A DNA stretch of 64,000 bases from NCBI GenBank assembly GCA_022451965.1, contig JAKUNJ010000003.1:45460-109459 (forward strand), in the 5' to 3' direction. The notes under the pieces were generated by a model that made no database searches, was not told the origin of the DNA, and saw nothing but the letters and a program-made list of their open reading frames with translations. This DNA is from Dehalococcoidia bacterium (GTDB taxonomy: Bacteria; Chloroflexota; Dehalococcoidia; Lucifugimonadales; Lucifugimonadaceae). The translations under genes were made by a program, and so were the position numbers. Shown here piece after piece: positions 1-9,052 of this stretch (position 1 is its first letter; every line of letters begins with the position of its first letter).

Positions 1-2
1 TA

Positions 3-1157
3 ATAAATAATAATTTTTTTGGTAAAAAATGCTTACTTAGATTAGATTTAAACATACCTTTATCAAACAAAGGTAAAATTTTAGATGATACTAGAATAAT
101 TGAAAGTATTCCCACAATTGATTATTTGCTTGGTCAGTCTGCCAAAGTTATTATTTTATCTCATATAGGAAGACCTAAGGGAAAATATAATGAAGAATAC
201 TCATTTAAGCCTTTGCTAAATGAAATAGGTTCAAAACTTAAACAAGAGATATGTTTTATTGAGTATAAAAATCTATCCAAAATTTCAGATATTATAAAAT
301 CAAAACCAAACGGAACTCTGTTTCTTTTAGACAATATTAGGTTTAATGAAGGAGAAGAAAAGAATGATCCAGATTTTATAGATTTTCTATCATCATTTGG
401 TGATGTTTTTGTAAATGATGGATTTGGAACTATTCATAGGAATCATGCTTCCATCATAGGTATTACAAAAAAACTACCATCTTTTGGAGGCATATTACTA
501 GAAAAAGAAATCCTTAATATCACTGAATGCATAAGTGTCGAATCTTCAAATTCAGTTGCAATTTTAGGGGGCTCAAAAATTAGTGATAAAATCCCAATAA
601 TTGAAAATCTTTCAAATAATTTTGAAAATATAATTATCACTGGTGGAATGATTAGACCCTTCTTAATTGCAAAAAATAAGTTGATTCAACAAAATAAGAA
701 TGATATGAGAGAAGAAATATTCTATGCAGAAAAAATATTACAAAAACATCCTAAAATATATGTTCCAGATCAACTGATTTGTGCTGAAAACCTAAATACC
801 GAACCTATCATATTACATTCCAGTCAAATTAATGATTCTGACCAAATATTTGACGTAGGTCCTAACTCATTAGACGAAATAGGAAAAATGATTTTAAGAT
901 CAGATAAAATTATTTGGAATGGTCCTCCAGGAGTTTACGAAAATAAAAATTTTTCAAGTGGAACAAAAAAGCTCTTAGATTTTATAATTACTTCTAATTC
1001 AAATATAAAAGTTGCTGGAGGCGGTTCTACAGTTGCTTCTATAAATCATTTTCATGCATTAGATTATTTTTCTCATATTTCTACTGGAGGAGGAGCATTT
1101 TTGAGTTTACTAGAGGGGAAATTTTTAGAATCAATTGAGGTGCTAAAAGATGAGTAA
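3..1157 (+). CDS. pgk: Phosphoglycerate kinase, 5' end cut by window edge
   Basis: Phosphoglycerate kinase interconverts 1,3-bisphosphoglycerate and 3-phosphoglycerate with ATP formation in the cytoplasm. The frame is open from base 3, giving 384 visible residues against about 390-400 in the family, so only a few N-terminal residues are missing. The N-terminal substrate motif RLDLNIPL lies at visible residues 13-20, followed by SHIGRPKG near 53, NDGFGTIHRNHAS near 138-150, and near the C-terminus the nucleotide-binding GGGSTVA and STGGGAFLSLLEG. A TTG at 126 can serve as a start on paper but would delete the conserved first strand and is rejected. It overlaps tpiA by 8 bases, so the two glycolytic genes are probably co-translated. 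Confidence 0.97.
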   Translation: MNNNFFGKKCLLRLDLNIPLSNKGKILDDTRIIESIPTIDYLLGQSAKVIILSHIGRPKGKYNEEYSFKPLLNEIGSKLKQEICFIEYKNLSKISDIIKSKPNGTLFLLDNIRFNEGEEKNDPDFIDFLSSFGDVFVNDGFGTIHRNHASIIGITKKLPSFGGILLEKEILNITECISVESSNSVAILGGSKISDKIPIIENLSNNFENIIITGGMIRPFLIAKNKLIQQNKNDMREEIFYAEKILQKHPKIYVPDQLICAENLNTEPIILHSSQINDSDQIFDVGPNSLDEIGKMILRSDKIIWNGPPGVYENKNFSSGTKKLLDFIITSNSNIKVAGGGSTVASINHFHALDYFSHISTGGGAFLSLLEGKFLESIEVLKDE

Positions 1158-1878
1158 ATTTTTTGTAGTTGCAAATTTAAAAATGAATAAATCATTTAAT
1201 GAAAGTGTTATATATTTAGAATCCTTGATTCAAAATGTAACTAATTATGATGATGAAATTATACTATGTCCTTCAAATATCTCCTTAGAGTATTTTTCTA
1301 AGAATATTGGAAAATTTAAGTTAGGGATTCAAGATGTAGATCAGAGAGATCAAGGGCAAGGAACAGGATCTATTTCAGCATCTCAAGTTAAGGATTTATG
1401 CACTTTTTCTATTGTAGGTCATTCAGAAAGAAGAATTCAATTTAATGAAACTGATGAAATTATATTTCAAAAAATCAAGATATTACAAAAAAATGATATT
1501 ATTCCTATTCTTTGTATTGGTGAAGATTTGAATATAAGAGAAAAAGGATTTCTAGAGGTGGAAAAATTTCTTTCTAATCAAATAAAAAAATCCATTAGTA
1601 AGCAAATTAATACCAATAACCTCCTAATAGCCTACGAGCCTATTTGGGCTATTGGTACAGGCAAATCAGCATCAATATCAGATATAAATGATGTCATTGA
1701 TGTAATAGAAAAAAACCTAAAAGATATTTCTGATAATAAAGTCCCTATTCTTTATGGTGGTAGTGTAAATGAACAAAATTCCAATCTATTTAGAGAGAAT
1801 GAAAAAATTAGTGGAATACTGATTGGTAGTGCTAGTTTAGATTATAAGATTTTATCTAGAATAATTAATAATAAATAA
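1150..1878 (+). CDS. tpiA: Triosephosphate isomerase
   Basis: This cytoplasmic enzyme interconverts dihydroxyacetone phosphate and glyceraldehyde 3-phosphate. The 242-residue length is normal for the TIM barrel family. The active-site set is complete: Asn9/Lys11 in NLKMN, His91 in VGHSERR and Glu163 in AYEPIWAIGTGK, with the phosphate-binding YGGSV near residue 202. The ATG lies inside the end of pgk (8-base overlap), and the stop codon directly abuts the ATG of miaA, so pgk-tpiA-miaA read as one transcript. Confidence 0.98.
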   Translation: MSKFFVVANLKMNKSFNESVIYLESLIQNVTNYDDEIILCPSNISLEYFSKNIGKFKLGIQDVDQRDQGQGTGSISASQVKDLCTFSIVGHSERRIQFNETDEIIFQKIKILQKNDIIPILCIGEDLNIREKGFLEVEKFLSNQIKKSISKQINTNNLLIAYEPIWAIGTGKSASISDINDVIDVIEKNLKDISDNKVPILYGGSVNEQNSNLFRENEKISGILIGSASLDYKILSRIINNK

Positions 1879-2787
1879 ATGTCAAAAAAAAAAATTATTT
1901 CTATTGTTGGGCCAACTGCTTCAGGAAAATCTGATTTAGCATTCAAAATTGCTGAAAAATATAATTTATCAATAGTTAATTCTGATTCTAAGCTTTTGTA
2001 TAGAGATTTTAATATAGGTACTGCAAAACCATCTGAGAACCAAATGAAGAAAGTTAAACATTATATGATTGATTTATTAAATCATAATGAAGGAAGCAAT
2101 CTAGTATGGTTTTTAGAAAATTCAAGAAAAATAATAAATGACTTAGAATCAATACCAATTTTAGTAGGTGGGACTGGCCAATATACTTGGGGAATTATAG
2201 AAGGTTGGGATCCGCCGAAAATAAAACCTAACTCTAGGTTAAGAAATAAACTTGAAAAAGAAATTTCAGAGTTTGGAATAAATCAGGTAATACAAAAATA
2301 TTCTACAAAATATCCATTAAAAGATAATAAAGATTTACAAAACCCTAGAAGATTAGTGAGGATTATAGAAAGATATGACTCAGGATACAATGATTCAAGT
2401 AAAAGAAGGTTAAAGAATCATAACCTAAAAAGCCTAATAATAGGTATAAATATTGATAGAAAAACAAATGACCAATTGATCAAATTAAGAATTCAGAAAA
2501 TGATTGAATCAGGGTGGATAGATGAAGTAAAACAATTATTAGAGAATGGAGTTAAAAAAAATTCTCCTGCAATGTCTTCAATTGGCTACAGAGAAGTAAT
2601 TTCTTATTTAGACCAAGAACTTGATAAAAATCAAATGATTAAAAAAATATTTTCTTCAACTAGAAAGTTGATGCGTCATCAAGATAACTGGTTTAAAAAG
2701 AGTGATAAAAGAATTAAATGGGTAGATTTTGATAATTCATTCGAACAAGCCGATAATATAATATCTTTGTGGTTATCAAAAAATTAG
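1879..2787 (+). CDS. miaA: tRNA dimethylallyltransferase
   Basis: MiaA adds a dimethylallyl group to N6 of adenosine 37 in tRNAs that read codons beginning with U. The 302-residue protein has the P-loop GPTASGKS at residues 11-18, the substrate-binding segment DSKLLYRD starting near 36 (usually DSMQVYR) and GGTGQY near residue 95. Its ATG follows the tpiA stop codon with no spacer. The pairing with glycolysis and lysine genes looks like ordinary operon packing in a compact genome rather than a functional link. Confidence 0.96.
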   Translation: MSKKKIISIVGPTASGKSDLAFKIAEKYNLSIVNSDSKLLYRDFNIGTAKPSENQMKKVKHYMIDLLNHNEGSNLVWFLENSRKIINDLESIPILVGGTGQYTWGIIEGWDPPKIKPNSRLRNKLEKEISEFGINQVIQKYSTKYPLKDNKDLQNPRRLVRIIERYDSGYNDSSKRRLKNHNLKSLIIGINIDRKTNDQLIKLRIQKMIESGWIDEVKQLLENGVKKNSPAMSSIGYREVISYLDQELDKNQMIKKIFSSTRKLMRHQDNWFKKSDKRIKWVDFDNSFEQADNIISLWLSKN

Positions 2788-2796
2788 GAGTTTTAT

Positions 2797-3645
2797 ATGA
2801 TACCTTTTGTTAAACTTCAAGGTGCTGGAAATGATTACATTGCACTAGATGGAAGGAATCAAAATTATGATTGGAATCAATTATCTGTAGATATGAGTAA
2901 ACCTGCTTTCGGGATAGGATCTGATGGAATAGTTGTTGTTTTTGATAGTGATTCAGCTGATATTAGAATGAGGATCTATAATCCTGATGGTTCAGAAGCT
3001 GAAATAAGTGGAAATGGTATAAGATTATTTACAAAATTTGTTATTGATTCAAAAATAATTAATCCCGAAAAAAAAATCTTAAAAATTGAAACAGGAGATG
3101 GAATTAAAACTGTATATCCAAAATTAGAAAATGATAAGGTGATTTCCTCCAGAGTTGAGATGGGTATTCCTAATTTTATACCAAGTAAAATCCCAATTAA
3201 TGTACCAAAATTAAATGATGATGATGCCCCTAAATTTTCTGTATCAATTCTCGATAGGGAACTAGACTTTACTTGCCTGTCTGTAGGTAATCCTCATGCA
3301 GTAATAATAATTGATGAAAAAGTAGAAGAATTTCCATTGGTAGAGATAGGTACTATCGTAGAAAAGCATGAATATTTTCCTAATAGGATAAATTTTGAAG
3401 TAGTAAATATTATTTCTAGGAATAAAATTAGAGCTAGAATTTTTGAAAGAGGAGCAGGCGAGACTCTATCTTCTGGTACAGGGAGCACTGCATCTGCTAG
3501 TGCTGCTAGATACAATGGATTAGTTGATGATGATGTTGAAGTGATATTAGATGGAGGAAATCTAAATATTTCTTGGGATGGTAATGATATGGCAATGTTA
3601 GAAGGGCCAAGTGAAGAAGTTTTTTCTGGAATTTGGCCACATTAA
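2797..3645 (+). CDS. dapF: Diaminopimelate epimerase family protein lacking both catalytic cysteines
   Basis: Full-length (282 residues) homologue of DapF, which converts LL- to meso-diaminopimelate with a two-cysteine acid/base pair. The family landmarks are present: GAGNDYIALD near residue 9, NPDGSEAE near 62, GNPHAV near 164 and ERGAGET near 217. At the two catalytic positions, however, it has serine: Ser71 in EISGNGIR (codon AGT, 3007-3009) and Ser226 in LSSGTG (codon TCT, 3472-3474). The only cysteine is Cys160, elsewhere in the fold. It sits directly before dapL, which supports a diaminopimelate substrate. Whether it still epimerises, or performs another proton-transfer or elimination reaction, cannot be told from the sequence. 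Confidence 0.85.
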   Translation: MIPFVKLQGAGNDYIALDGRNQNYDWNQLSVDMSKPAFGIGSDGIVVVFDSDSADIRMRIYNPDGSEAEISGNGIRLFTKFVIDSKIINPEKKILKIETGDGIKTVYPKLENDKVISSRVEMGIPNFIPSKIPINVPKLNDDDAPKFSVSILDRELDFTCLSVGNPHAVIIIDEKVEEFPLVEIGTIVEKHEYFPNRINFEVVNIISRNKIRARIFERGAGETLSSGTGSTASASAARYNGLVDDDVEVILDGGNLNISWDGNDMAMLEGPSEEVFSGIWPH

Positions 3646-3647
3646 TT

Positions 3648-3653
3648 AAGGAG
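3648..3653 (+). promoter_or_regulatory. Ribosome binding site of dapL
   Basis: A perfect AAGGAG lies six bases before the ATG at 3660. It decides the start of dapL against the upstream in-frame ATG at 3633, which sits inside dapF and has no such site. Confidence 0.85.
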
Positions 3654-3659
3654 TTTTTT

Positions 3660-4823
3660 ATGAAGTTAGCTAAGAGAGTACAAGAATTACCACCATATCT
3701 ATTTGTTGGTATTTCTAAGGCAATTGCAAAGAAAAAAGAAGAAGGAATAGAAGTTATTTCATTTGGAATAGGTGATCCAGATATACCAACGCCAAATAAT
3801 GTTTTGAATAGACTTAAGTCTGCTTCGGATAATCCTGTTCATCATCGATATCCTGAATCAGAAGGGTTACCTGAATTTCGACAAGCTGTTTCTAATTTTT
3901 ATAAAGAAAGATTTGGTGTAAATTTAGATCATCAAACCGAAGTTATTAATTTAATTGGAGCTAAAGAAGGAATAGCACATGCACCATTATGTTTTATTGA
4001 TCCAGGAGATAAAGCTCTAGTTCCTAACCCGGCTTATCCTGTTTATGAAATTGGAACTATGTTTGCAGGAGGTGAATCAGTATTTGTAGATCTATTAGAA
4101 AAGAATGATTTCCTAATTGATTTTTCTTCAATAGACACAAAAACTGCTAGAGAAGCAAAAATGTTATGGATTAATTATCCTAATAATCCTACAGGAGCAA
4201 TTGCTAACATTGATTTTTTTAGGGAAGCTGTAGAGTTTTGTAAGGAATTTGATATAGCTCTTATGCATGATGCTTGTTATACAGAAGTGACTTATGATGG
4301 ATATGTTGCTCCAAGTATACTTGAGGTGCCTGGAGCTATGGATATTTCAATTGAATTTCATTCTTTATCTAAAACAGCAAATATGACTGGATGGAGAGTC
4401 GGTAGTGCTGTAGGAAATCCTGATCTTATAAATGCCCTAATGAGAGTAAAATCAAATATTGATTCAGGATTGTCTCAAGCAATACAAGAAATGGGAATTG
4501 AAGCCCTTTCTTTATCCAAAGATTGGATTAAGGGAAATAATGATATTTATAAAAAAAGAAGAGATAAAGTAGTTTCAACTTTGAAGGAAATAGGTCTTGA
4601 TGCCGTTGCTCCTAAGGCCACTTTATATATTTGGACAAGAGTTCCTGATGGTTATACTTCAGCATCATTTACAGAAAGATTATTAGAAGACGTAAATGTT
4701 GTAGTGACTCCAGGCAATGGATATGGAACAGCAGGAGAAGGGTTTATAAGACTTTCATTGACTATTCCTGATGATCAAATTGATGAAGGATTGAAAAGAC
4801 TATCTCAATTTACTTTGAATTAA
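3660..4823 (+). CDS. dapL: LL-diaminopimelate aminotransferase (DapL-type)
   Basis: A class I/II PLP aminotransferase of 387 residues. DapL makes LL-diaminopimelate in one step from tetrahydrodipicolinate and glutamate, bypassing the succinylase route. The N-terminus ([24 protein letters not shown]) is typical of the DapL group; NYPNNPTGA lies near residue 172 and the PLP lysine is Lys238 in [12 protein letters not shown]. The start at 3660 is preferred because of AAGGAG at 3648. Adjacency to dapF supports a lysine/diaminopimelate role. A broader-specificity aminotransferase cannot be excluded. Confidence 0.88.
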   Translation: MKLAKRVQELPPYLFVGISKAIAKKKEEGIEVISFGIGDPDIPTPNNVLNRLKSASDNPVHHRYPESEGLPEFRQAVSNFYKERFGVNLDHQTEVINLIGAKEGIAHAPLCFIDPGDKALVPNPAYPVYEIGTMFAGGESVFVDLLEKNDFLIDFSSIDTKTAREAKMLWINYPNNPTGAIANIDFFREAVEFCKEFDIALMHDACYTEVTYDGYVAPSILEVPGAMDISIEFHSLSKTANMTGWRVGSAVGNPDLINALMRVKSNIDSGLSQAIQEMGIEALSLSKDWIKGNNDIYKKRRDKVVSTLKEIGLDAVAPKATLYIWTRVPDGYTSASFTERLLEDVNVVVTPGNGYGTAGEGFIRLSLTIPDDQIDEGLKRLSQFTLN

Positions 4824-4824
4824 T

Positions 4825-5958
4825 TTGAAAAATTATAAAACAGAAATTCATAAAGAAAAAGCTTTGCTGATTGCAGCTGATCAGAAGAAAAAATGCTCAA
4901 AAAGAAAAATTCTTGAATCTTTGTCTGAATTAAGAAACTTAAGTATTTCTGCGGGAGCTGAACCTATTCTAGAAATTTTTCAATTATTAGATAAACCTCT
5001 TAATACCTATGTTGGTTCAGGTAAAATAATTGAAATAAAAAGTCTTATTAAAAAAATGCATATAGATGTTTGTATTTTTGATGATGAACTAAATCCAAGT
5101 ACTCAAAGAGATCTTGAAAAAAAACTGAATGTTAAGGTTATAGATAGAACTGCATTGATCTTAGATATTTTTTCTAAAAGAGCTCAAAGTCATGAAGGTA
5201 AACTTCAAGTGGAATTAGCTCAATCAGAATATCTTCTACCAAGATTGGCAGGTCAATGGTCTCATTTGGAGAGGCTAGGTGGAGGTATTGGTACAAGAGG
5301 TCCTGGAGAAACTCAAATAGAGACAGATAGACGTTTAATCAGAGGAAGAATAAAACGTGTAAAGGCTGGGATGAAGAAAGTAGAAAATACTAGAACTTCT
5401 CAAAGAAGTAAAAGAATGACTAACAATATTATTAACTATTCTTTAGTTGGGTATACAAACTCAGGAAAAAGTTTACTCTTCAATAGATTAGTTAAGTCCA
5501 ATATTCTCTCAAAAAATCAACTATTTTCCACTTTGGATACTACAACTAGAAAATTTTTTTTACAACATAATATTTCTTCTACTATTTCAGATACAGTAGG
5601 TTTCATTAATAAACTTCCAACAATATTGGTAGAATCCTTCAAATCTACATTAGAAGAAGCAGTGAATGCAGATATTTTGCTTCATGTTGTTGATTTTGCA
5701 GCAGATGATTATCTTGAGAAAATTAAGACTGTGGATCTAATTTTAGAAGATTTAGGATTGTCAGAAGTACCTAAATTATTGATTAAAAATAAAATTGATC
5801 TTATTGATAATATTAATGAGATAATTGATTTAGATTCTAGCTATCTTGCACAAATATCAACATCAGCAAAAAATGGAATTGGCTTCGAAGAGCTCAGAGA
5901 AGCCTTGATTACCTCAGCATCAATAATAAAAAATGAAAATAACTATATATACATATAA
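4825..5958 (+). CDS. hflX: Ribosome-associated GTPase HflX
   Basis: HflX binds the large ribosomal subunit and splits stalled ribosomes. The 377-residue protein has the N-terminal HflX domain, the family signature [18 protein letters not shown] at residues 153-170, and a G domain with G1 GYTNSGKS at 209-216, a DTVGF G3 motif and NKID G4. It is somewhat shorter than the roughly 420 residues of the E. coli protein, mainly at the ends. The start is a TTG one base after the dapL stop without a clear ribosome binding site, so the exact N-terminus is uncertain. Confidence 0.94.
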   Translation: MKNYKTEIHKEKALLIAADQKKKCSKRKILESLSELRNLSISAGAEPILEIFQLLDKPLNTYVGSGKIIEIKSLIKKMHIDVCIFDDELNPSTQRDLEKKLNVKVIDRTALILDIFSKRAQSHEGKLQVELAQSEYLLPRLAGQWSHLERLGGGIGTRGPGETQIETDRRLIRGRIKRVKAGMKKVENTRTSQRSKRMTNNIINYSLVGYTNSGKSLLFNRLVKSNILSKNQLFSTLDTTTRKFFLQHNISSTISDTVGFINKLPTILVESFKSTLEEAVNADILLHVVDFAADDYLEKIKTVDLILEDLGLSEVPKLLIKNKIDLIDNINEIIDLDSSYLAQISTSAKNGIGFEELREALITSASIIKNENNYIYI

Positions 5959-6034
5959 AAGGGAATTATAAACCCAATAAATTCTATTGCGCACTATAAT
6001 AGTTATGTAAAAAATATACTTAGAATTTAGATTA

Positions 6035-6307
6035 TCATTCTCCTGTAGTTGGATCGCTGATGCCTTTAATTTCTTCTATTTTATCCGCAGGAGCTCCTAA
6101 TCTATTAGCATGCTCGAGAACAAGGCTCGGGTTATCAGCAATATAAACACAGTAGACTTTATCTTGGGTCGTATAGCTATGTTGCCAATGAATATTTTTC
6201 CCTTCATCATTCATTTCTTTTAAGACTTTGTTAGAATTTACTGCTCCAGTATTACCTTTCCTGTCTGCAGCACCTTCAATATTTCTTTCAATAATATATT
6301 TTGGCAT
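6035..6307 (-). CDS. DUF4242 family small protein
   Basis: A 90-residue protein that begins MPKYIIERNIEGA and continues with WQHSYTTQDKVYCVYIADNPS, matching the DUF4242 pattern of small ferredoxin-like-fold proteins. Some family members are reported to bind nickel, but the role is not established. The ATG follows an AAAGG ribosome site. It stands alone, convergent to hflX and divergent from the protease gene, so it is probably a single-gene transcript. Confidence 0.75.
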   Translation of the reverse strand: MPKYIIERNIEGAADRKGNTGAVNSNKVLKEMNDEGKNIHWQHSYTTQDKVYCVYIADNPSLVLEHANRLGAPADKIEEIKGISDPTTGE

Positions 6308-6487
6308 TTTAATTAACCTTTCTTATTTCTTTTAGTCTATTATTACTTAAGATTTTTAATATTTCTTTTTTTTATCCTCAATTTCAATATTTTTATGTTT
6401 ATATAAACACTATCTTTTTATATATTTTTAGTATCTTGTGCATAGTGACTTTGAGCGAAATCTACTTTCAATTTGTTAATTATTTGA

Positions 6488-6527
6488 AAATTTTTATCTA
6501 TACTTAAAAATGTACAGATAAAAATTT
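6488..6527. repeat. Perfect 12-base inverted repeat before the protease gene
   Basis: AAATTTTTATCT (6488-6499) and its exact complement AGATAAAAATTT (6516-6527) flank a 16-base spacer. The right arm ends three bases before the ATG at 6531, and no ribosome binding site is visible, so the repeat would be an operator or a 5' RNA hairpin. AT-richness makes chance occurrence more likely than usual. The rest of the 223-base gap 6308-6530 shows no ORF or RNA gene. Confidence 0.45.
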
Positions 6528-6530
6528 AAG

Positions 6531-7784
6531 ATGAATAATCAATTTATTAATACTAGAAATATTTTTATTATGGCTACAATTGCCATAATATCTTTTGCTT
6601 TGGGTTTTTTTGTTAATAACTATACATCAGAAGGTAATCTAATTGCAGATGATAATAAAGAAATAGTTTTTGAAGAGAAATCTCGACCTAATTCTGTGCC
6701 TGAAAATATCAAAGCCTTTTGGGAAGCATATGATTTTATTAATGATTCTTATTACGACAGATCAAGAATTGATGATAATAAAATTACTGATGAAACAGTA
6801 AAGACCTTAATCAAAACACTAGATGATAAACATTCAACATATATTTCTCCAGAAAAATGGGAAATAGCTAGTTCAGACTTATCTGGATCATATCAAGGTA
6901 TAGGTGCATATGTTGATATGGCAAATGATCAATCTTCAGTTGTAATAGTGGCCCCTATTTCTGGTGGTCCAGCTGAAGCTGTAGGAATAAAGGGTGGAGA
7001 TAAAATATTAAAAGTTGATGGAGTAAGTATTATTGGAATGACTCTTACTGAAGCAATAAACTTAATAAGAGGACCCGAAGGAACTTCAGTATTATTAACG
7101 ATTGAAAGACTCAATGAATTTGAACCAATTGAGATTAAAGTAACAAGAGCAAAAATAGAACAACCAAGTGTAAATTCAGATCCAGTTTCTGAAACTAATT
7201 ACATCAAGATAAGAATCAATCAATATACCGATTCAACCCCCCAAGAATTATCAGAAGCTTTTAGTGAGGCAATTGAGATTGAAAATGCATCAGGAATTAT
7301 TTTAGATCTAAGAAATAATCCCGGAGGACTTTTAGGATCTGCTGTGGATTCAACAAGTTTATTTCTTGATTCTGGGGTTGTCACATTTGAAATAGATGCA
7401 AAAGGAAAAAAGACTTTATGGAATGTTAATGGAGAAGTTGGTAAATACTCTAAAATTCCTATGGTTACCCTTGTAAATGGAAACTCTGCTAGTGGATCAG
7501 AAGTAATGGCTGGCGCATTACAAGACTATGGAAGAAGTGTAGTTATTGGGGAAAAGACATATGGAAAAGGCAGTGTAAGTTTAGTTAGAGCTTTATCTAA
7601 TGGTGGAGGCATGTTCCTAACTAATGCTCATTGGTTTACTCCTAATGGCCGAGCTATACATGATATTGGGCTTGAGCCAGATGTAGTTGTTGAATTACCA
7701 GATGCATCATCCAAGGCATCAGATTTTTATGATACTCAAATAGAAGCAGCTATAACTCAGTTAGATTTCGAAACAAAAAATTAA
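6531..7784 (+). CDS. ctpA: C-terminal processing peptidase, S41 family
   Basis: A 417-residue secreted or membrane-anchored serine protease. A single hydrophobic segment at residues 11-29 would anchor it outside the cytoplasmic membrane. It is followed by the S41 N-terminal region, a PDZ domain (about 115-205) and the catalytic domain. The catalytic pair is visible as Ser321 in GNSASGSEV and Lys346 in GEKTYGKGSV, and LDLRNNPGG near 258 is the family strand motif. Such proteases trim the C-termini of exported proteins. It lies just before smpB and the tmRNA. Confidence 0.93.
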   Translation: MNNQFINTRNIFIMATIAIISFALGFFVNNYTSEGNLIADDNKEIVFEEKSRPNSVPENIKAFWEAYDFINDSYYDRSRIDDNKITDETVKTLIKTLDDKHSTYISPEKWEIASSDLSGSYQGIGAYVDMANDQSSVVIVAPISGGPAEAVGIKGGDKILKVDGVSIIGMTLTEAINLIRGPEGTSVLLTIERLNEFEPIEIKVTRAKIEQPSVNSDPVSETNYIKIRINQYTDSTPQELSEAFSEAIEIENASGIILDLRNNPGGLLGSAVDSTSLFLDSGVVTFEIDAKGKKTLWNVNGEVGKYSKIPMVTLVNGNSASGSEVMAGALQDYGRSVVIGEKTYGKGSVSLVRALSNGGGMFLTNAHWFTPNGRAIHDIGLEPDVVVELPDASSKASDFYDTQIEAAITQLDFETKN

Positions 7785-7788
7785 TGTC

Positions 7789-8238
7789 ATGTCATTAGCT
7801 AAAAATAGAAAAGCATATTATGATTATGAAATTTTAGATAAATTTGAAGCTGGATTAGTCTTAAATGGACCTGAAATTAAATCAATCAGAAATAGTAATG
7901 TATCTATATCTGAGTCTAGGGTGATTATAAATAAAGGAGAGGCTTGGCTAATTGGATGTCATGTAGCTGAGTACAAATTTGACTCTTCTTCAAATCAATA
8001 TGATCCCATAAGAGATAGGAAACTTTTACTTCATAAAAACCAGATTGATAAACTTGGTGGAGCCAAAACTCAAAAAGGCTTAACTATAATTCCTCTGTCT
8101 ATTTATTTAAAAAGAAATCTAGTTAAGATTGAAATAGCATTAGCTAGAGGTAAAAAGAAGTATGATAAAAGAGCATCTATAAAAGAGAAAGATTCTAATA
8201 GAACAATCTCTAGAATTTTGAAAAATAAGAATTCTTAA
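7789..8238 (+). CDS. smpB: SsrA-binding protein SmpB
   Basis: SmpB (149 residues) binds tmRNA and brings it to stalled ribosomes. The conserved start SLAKNRKAYYDYEILDKFEAG, the GPEIKSIR element near residue 27, LLLHKNQIDKL and the basic tail with RGKKKYDKRASIKEKD are all present. The tmRNA gene follows 21 bases downstream, the classical smpB-ssrA pairing, so the whole trans-translation machinery is encoded here. Confidence 0.98.
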   Translation: MSLAKNRKAYYDYEILDKFEAGLVLNGPEIKSIRNSNVSISESRVIINKGEAWLIGCHVAEYKFDSSSNQYDPIRDRKLLLHKNQIDKLGGAKTQKGLTIIPLSIYLKRNLVKIEIALARGKKKYDKRASIKEKDSNRTISRILKNKNS

Positions 8239-8259
8239 GTAAACTTAAATTAGTTATAT

Positions 8260-8613
8260 GGGGACGAGTGGGTTCGACAGGGAATGGATCTTTGAGTCGC
8301 AGGTCGTGTTGTCATACCACGTACGAAATGGCAAAATAATGATTGGCGATCAAGAATACGCTCTCGCTGCTTAATATAAAGTAGTGACGTTCTATAGTAT
8401 CTTTGCTTAGGGTGATATATTAGAACGACGAATTACCTGAGCTGAGTAAAGTCATTGCTAGAGTGATTTTGCAAAAATTTTTCTGGCTAAGCAATAATAG
8501 TTGGTTTGTCGATAGCGCCTTTATTGACGAAAATTGTATTATCGGCTAAGCCTGTAGAAGCTCAAGGAATAAATTTCTTGGACGGGGGGTTCAACTCCTC
8601 CCCGTCTCCACCA
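8260..8613 (+). ncRNA. ssrA: Transfer-messenger RNA (tmRNA)
   Basis: The ends form a seven-pair acceptor stem: GGGGACG (8260-8266) with CGTCTCC (8603-8609), then discriminator A and an encoded CCA. The third pair is G-U, the alanine identity element. The T arm GGTTCAACTCC precedes the 3' end and the 5' domain has GGGTTCGACAGG. The tag reading frame ends at the TAA 8372-8374 and gives ...GDQEYALAA, a typical ALAA degradation tail. If GGC at 8330 is the resume codon the tag is GKIMIGDQEYALAA, but that codon is inferred. Confidence 0.98.
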
Positions 8614-8621
8614 AAAACTTT

Positions 8622-9044
8622 TTAGTCGCATTCTCCACAGACAATATAAATTTCAAGGTTGTGAGACAAGATATTACCATTTATGTTTTTCTCATATAGC
8701 CTTAGATCTTTTTCAAAACCACTCAAATTAATTTCTTCTATCTTATTACATTCCTTACAAACAGTATGATGATGATGATCTGATAAAGATAATGTATAGT
8801 AGCTATGTTCATCGACTATATTAATTCTACAAATTGACCCTATGTCATGTAATAATTTTAATGTTCTATAAACAGTAGCTCTACCAATATTTGGTAATGA
8901 CTTTGTAAGTTCTTCTGAAGTAAATAGGCCTTCTTTTCTGGCAATTTCTGCTATTATTCTTCTTCGGGAATTAGTTATACTATTGCCACTGATATTTACT
9001 AAATCTATGAGTCTATTTACTGTATTTATTTGATTATTTAACAT
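8622..9044 (-). CDS. Fur-family metal-dependent transcription regulator
   Basis: A 140-residue winged-helix repressor of the Fur/Zur/PerR family. The DNA-recognition helix segment GRATVYRTLKLLHDIG is at residues 54-69. The structural zinc site is complete with Cys96-x2-Cys99 and Cys136-x2-Cys139, and a four-histidine run at 90-93 belongs to the regulatory metal region. Which metal or peroxide it senses cannot be decided from sequence. It lies 8 bases after the rhomboid gene and may be cotranscribed with it; its 3' end abuts the tmRNA gene. Confidence 0.93.
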   Translation of the reverse strand: MLNNQINTVNRLIDLVNISGNSITNSRRRIIAEIARKEGLFTSEELTKSLPNIGRATVYRTLKLLHDIGSICRINIVDEHSYYTLSLSDHHHHTVCKECNKIEEINLSGFEKDLRLYEKNINGNILSHNLEIYIVCGECD

Positions 9045-9052
9045 ATTAAATT

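Noticed and set aside
126-1157. Internal TTG start for pgk
   Set aside because: The same frame runs to the left edge and encodes RLDLNIPL and DDTRI, conserved in the kinase N-terminal domain, so the TTG is internal.
8614-8624. AAAAACTTTTT after the tmRNA as a terminator
   Set aside because: The stem is pure A-T with a one-base loop and no GC core, so it would not be stable.
8603-8640. tmRNA 3' end as an integration site for a mobile element
   Set aside because: The adjacent genes are ordinary (Fur, rhomboid), and there is no integrase or duplicated 3' end in the window.
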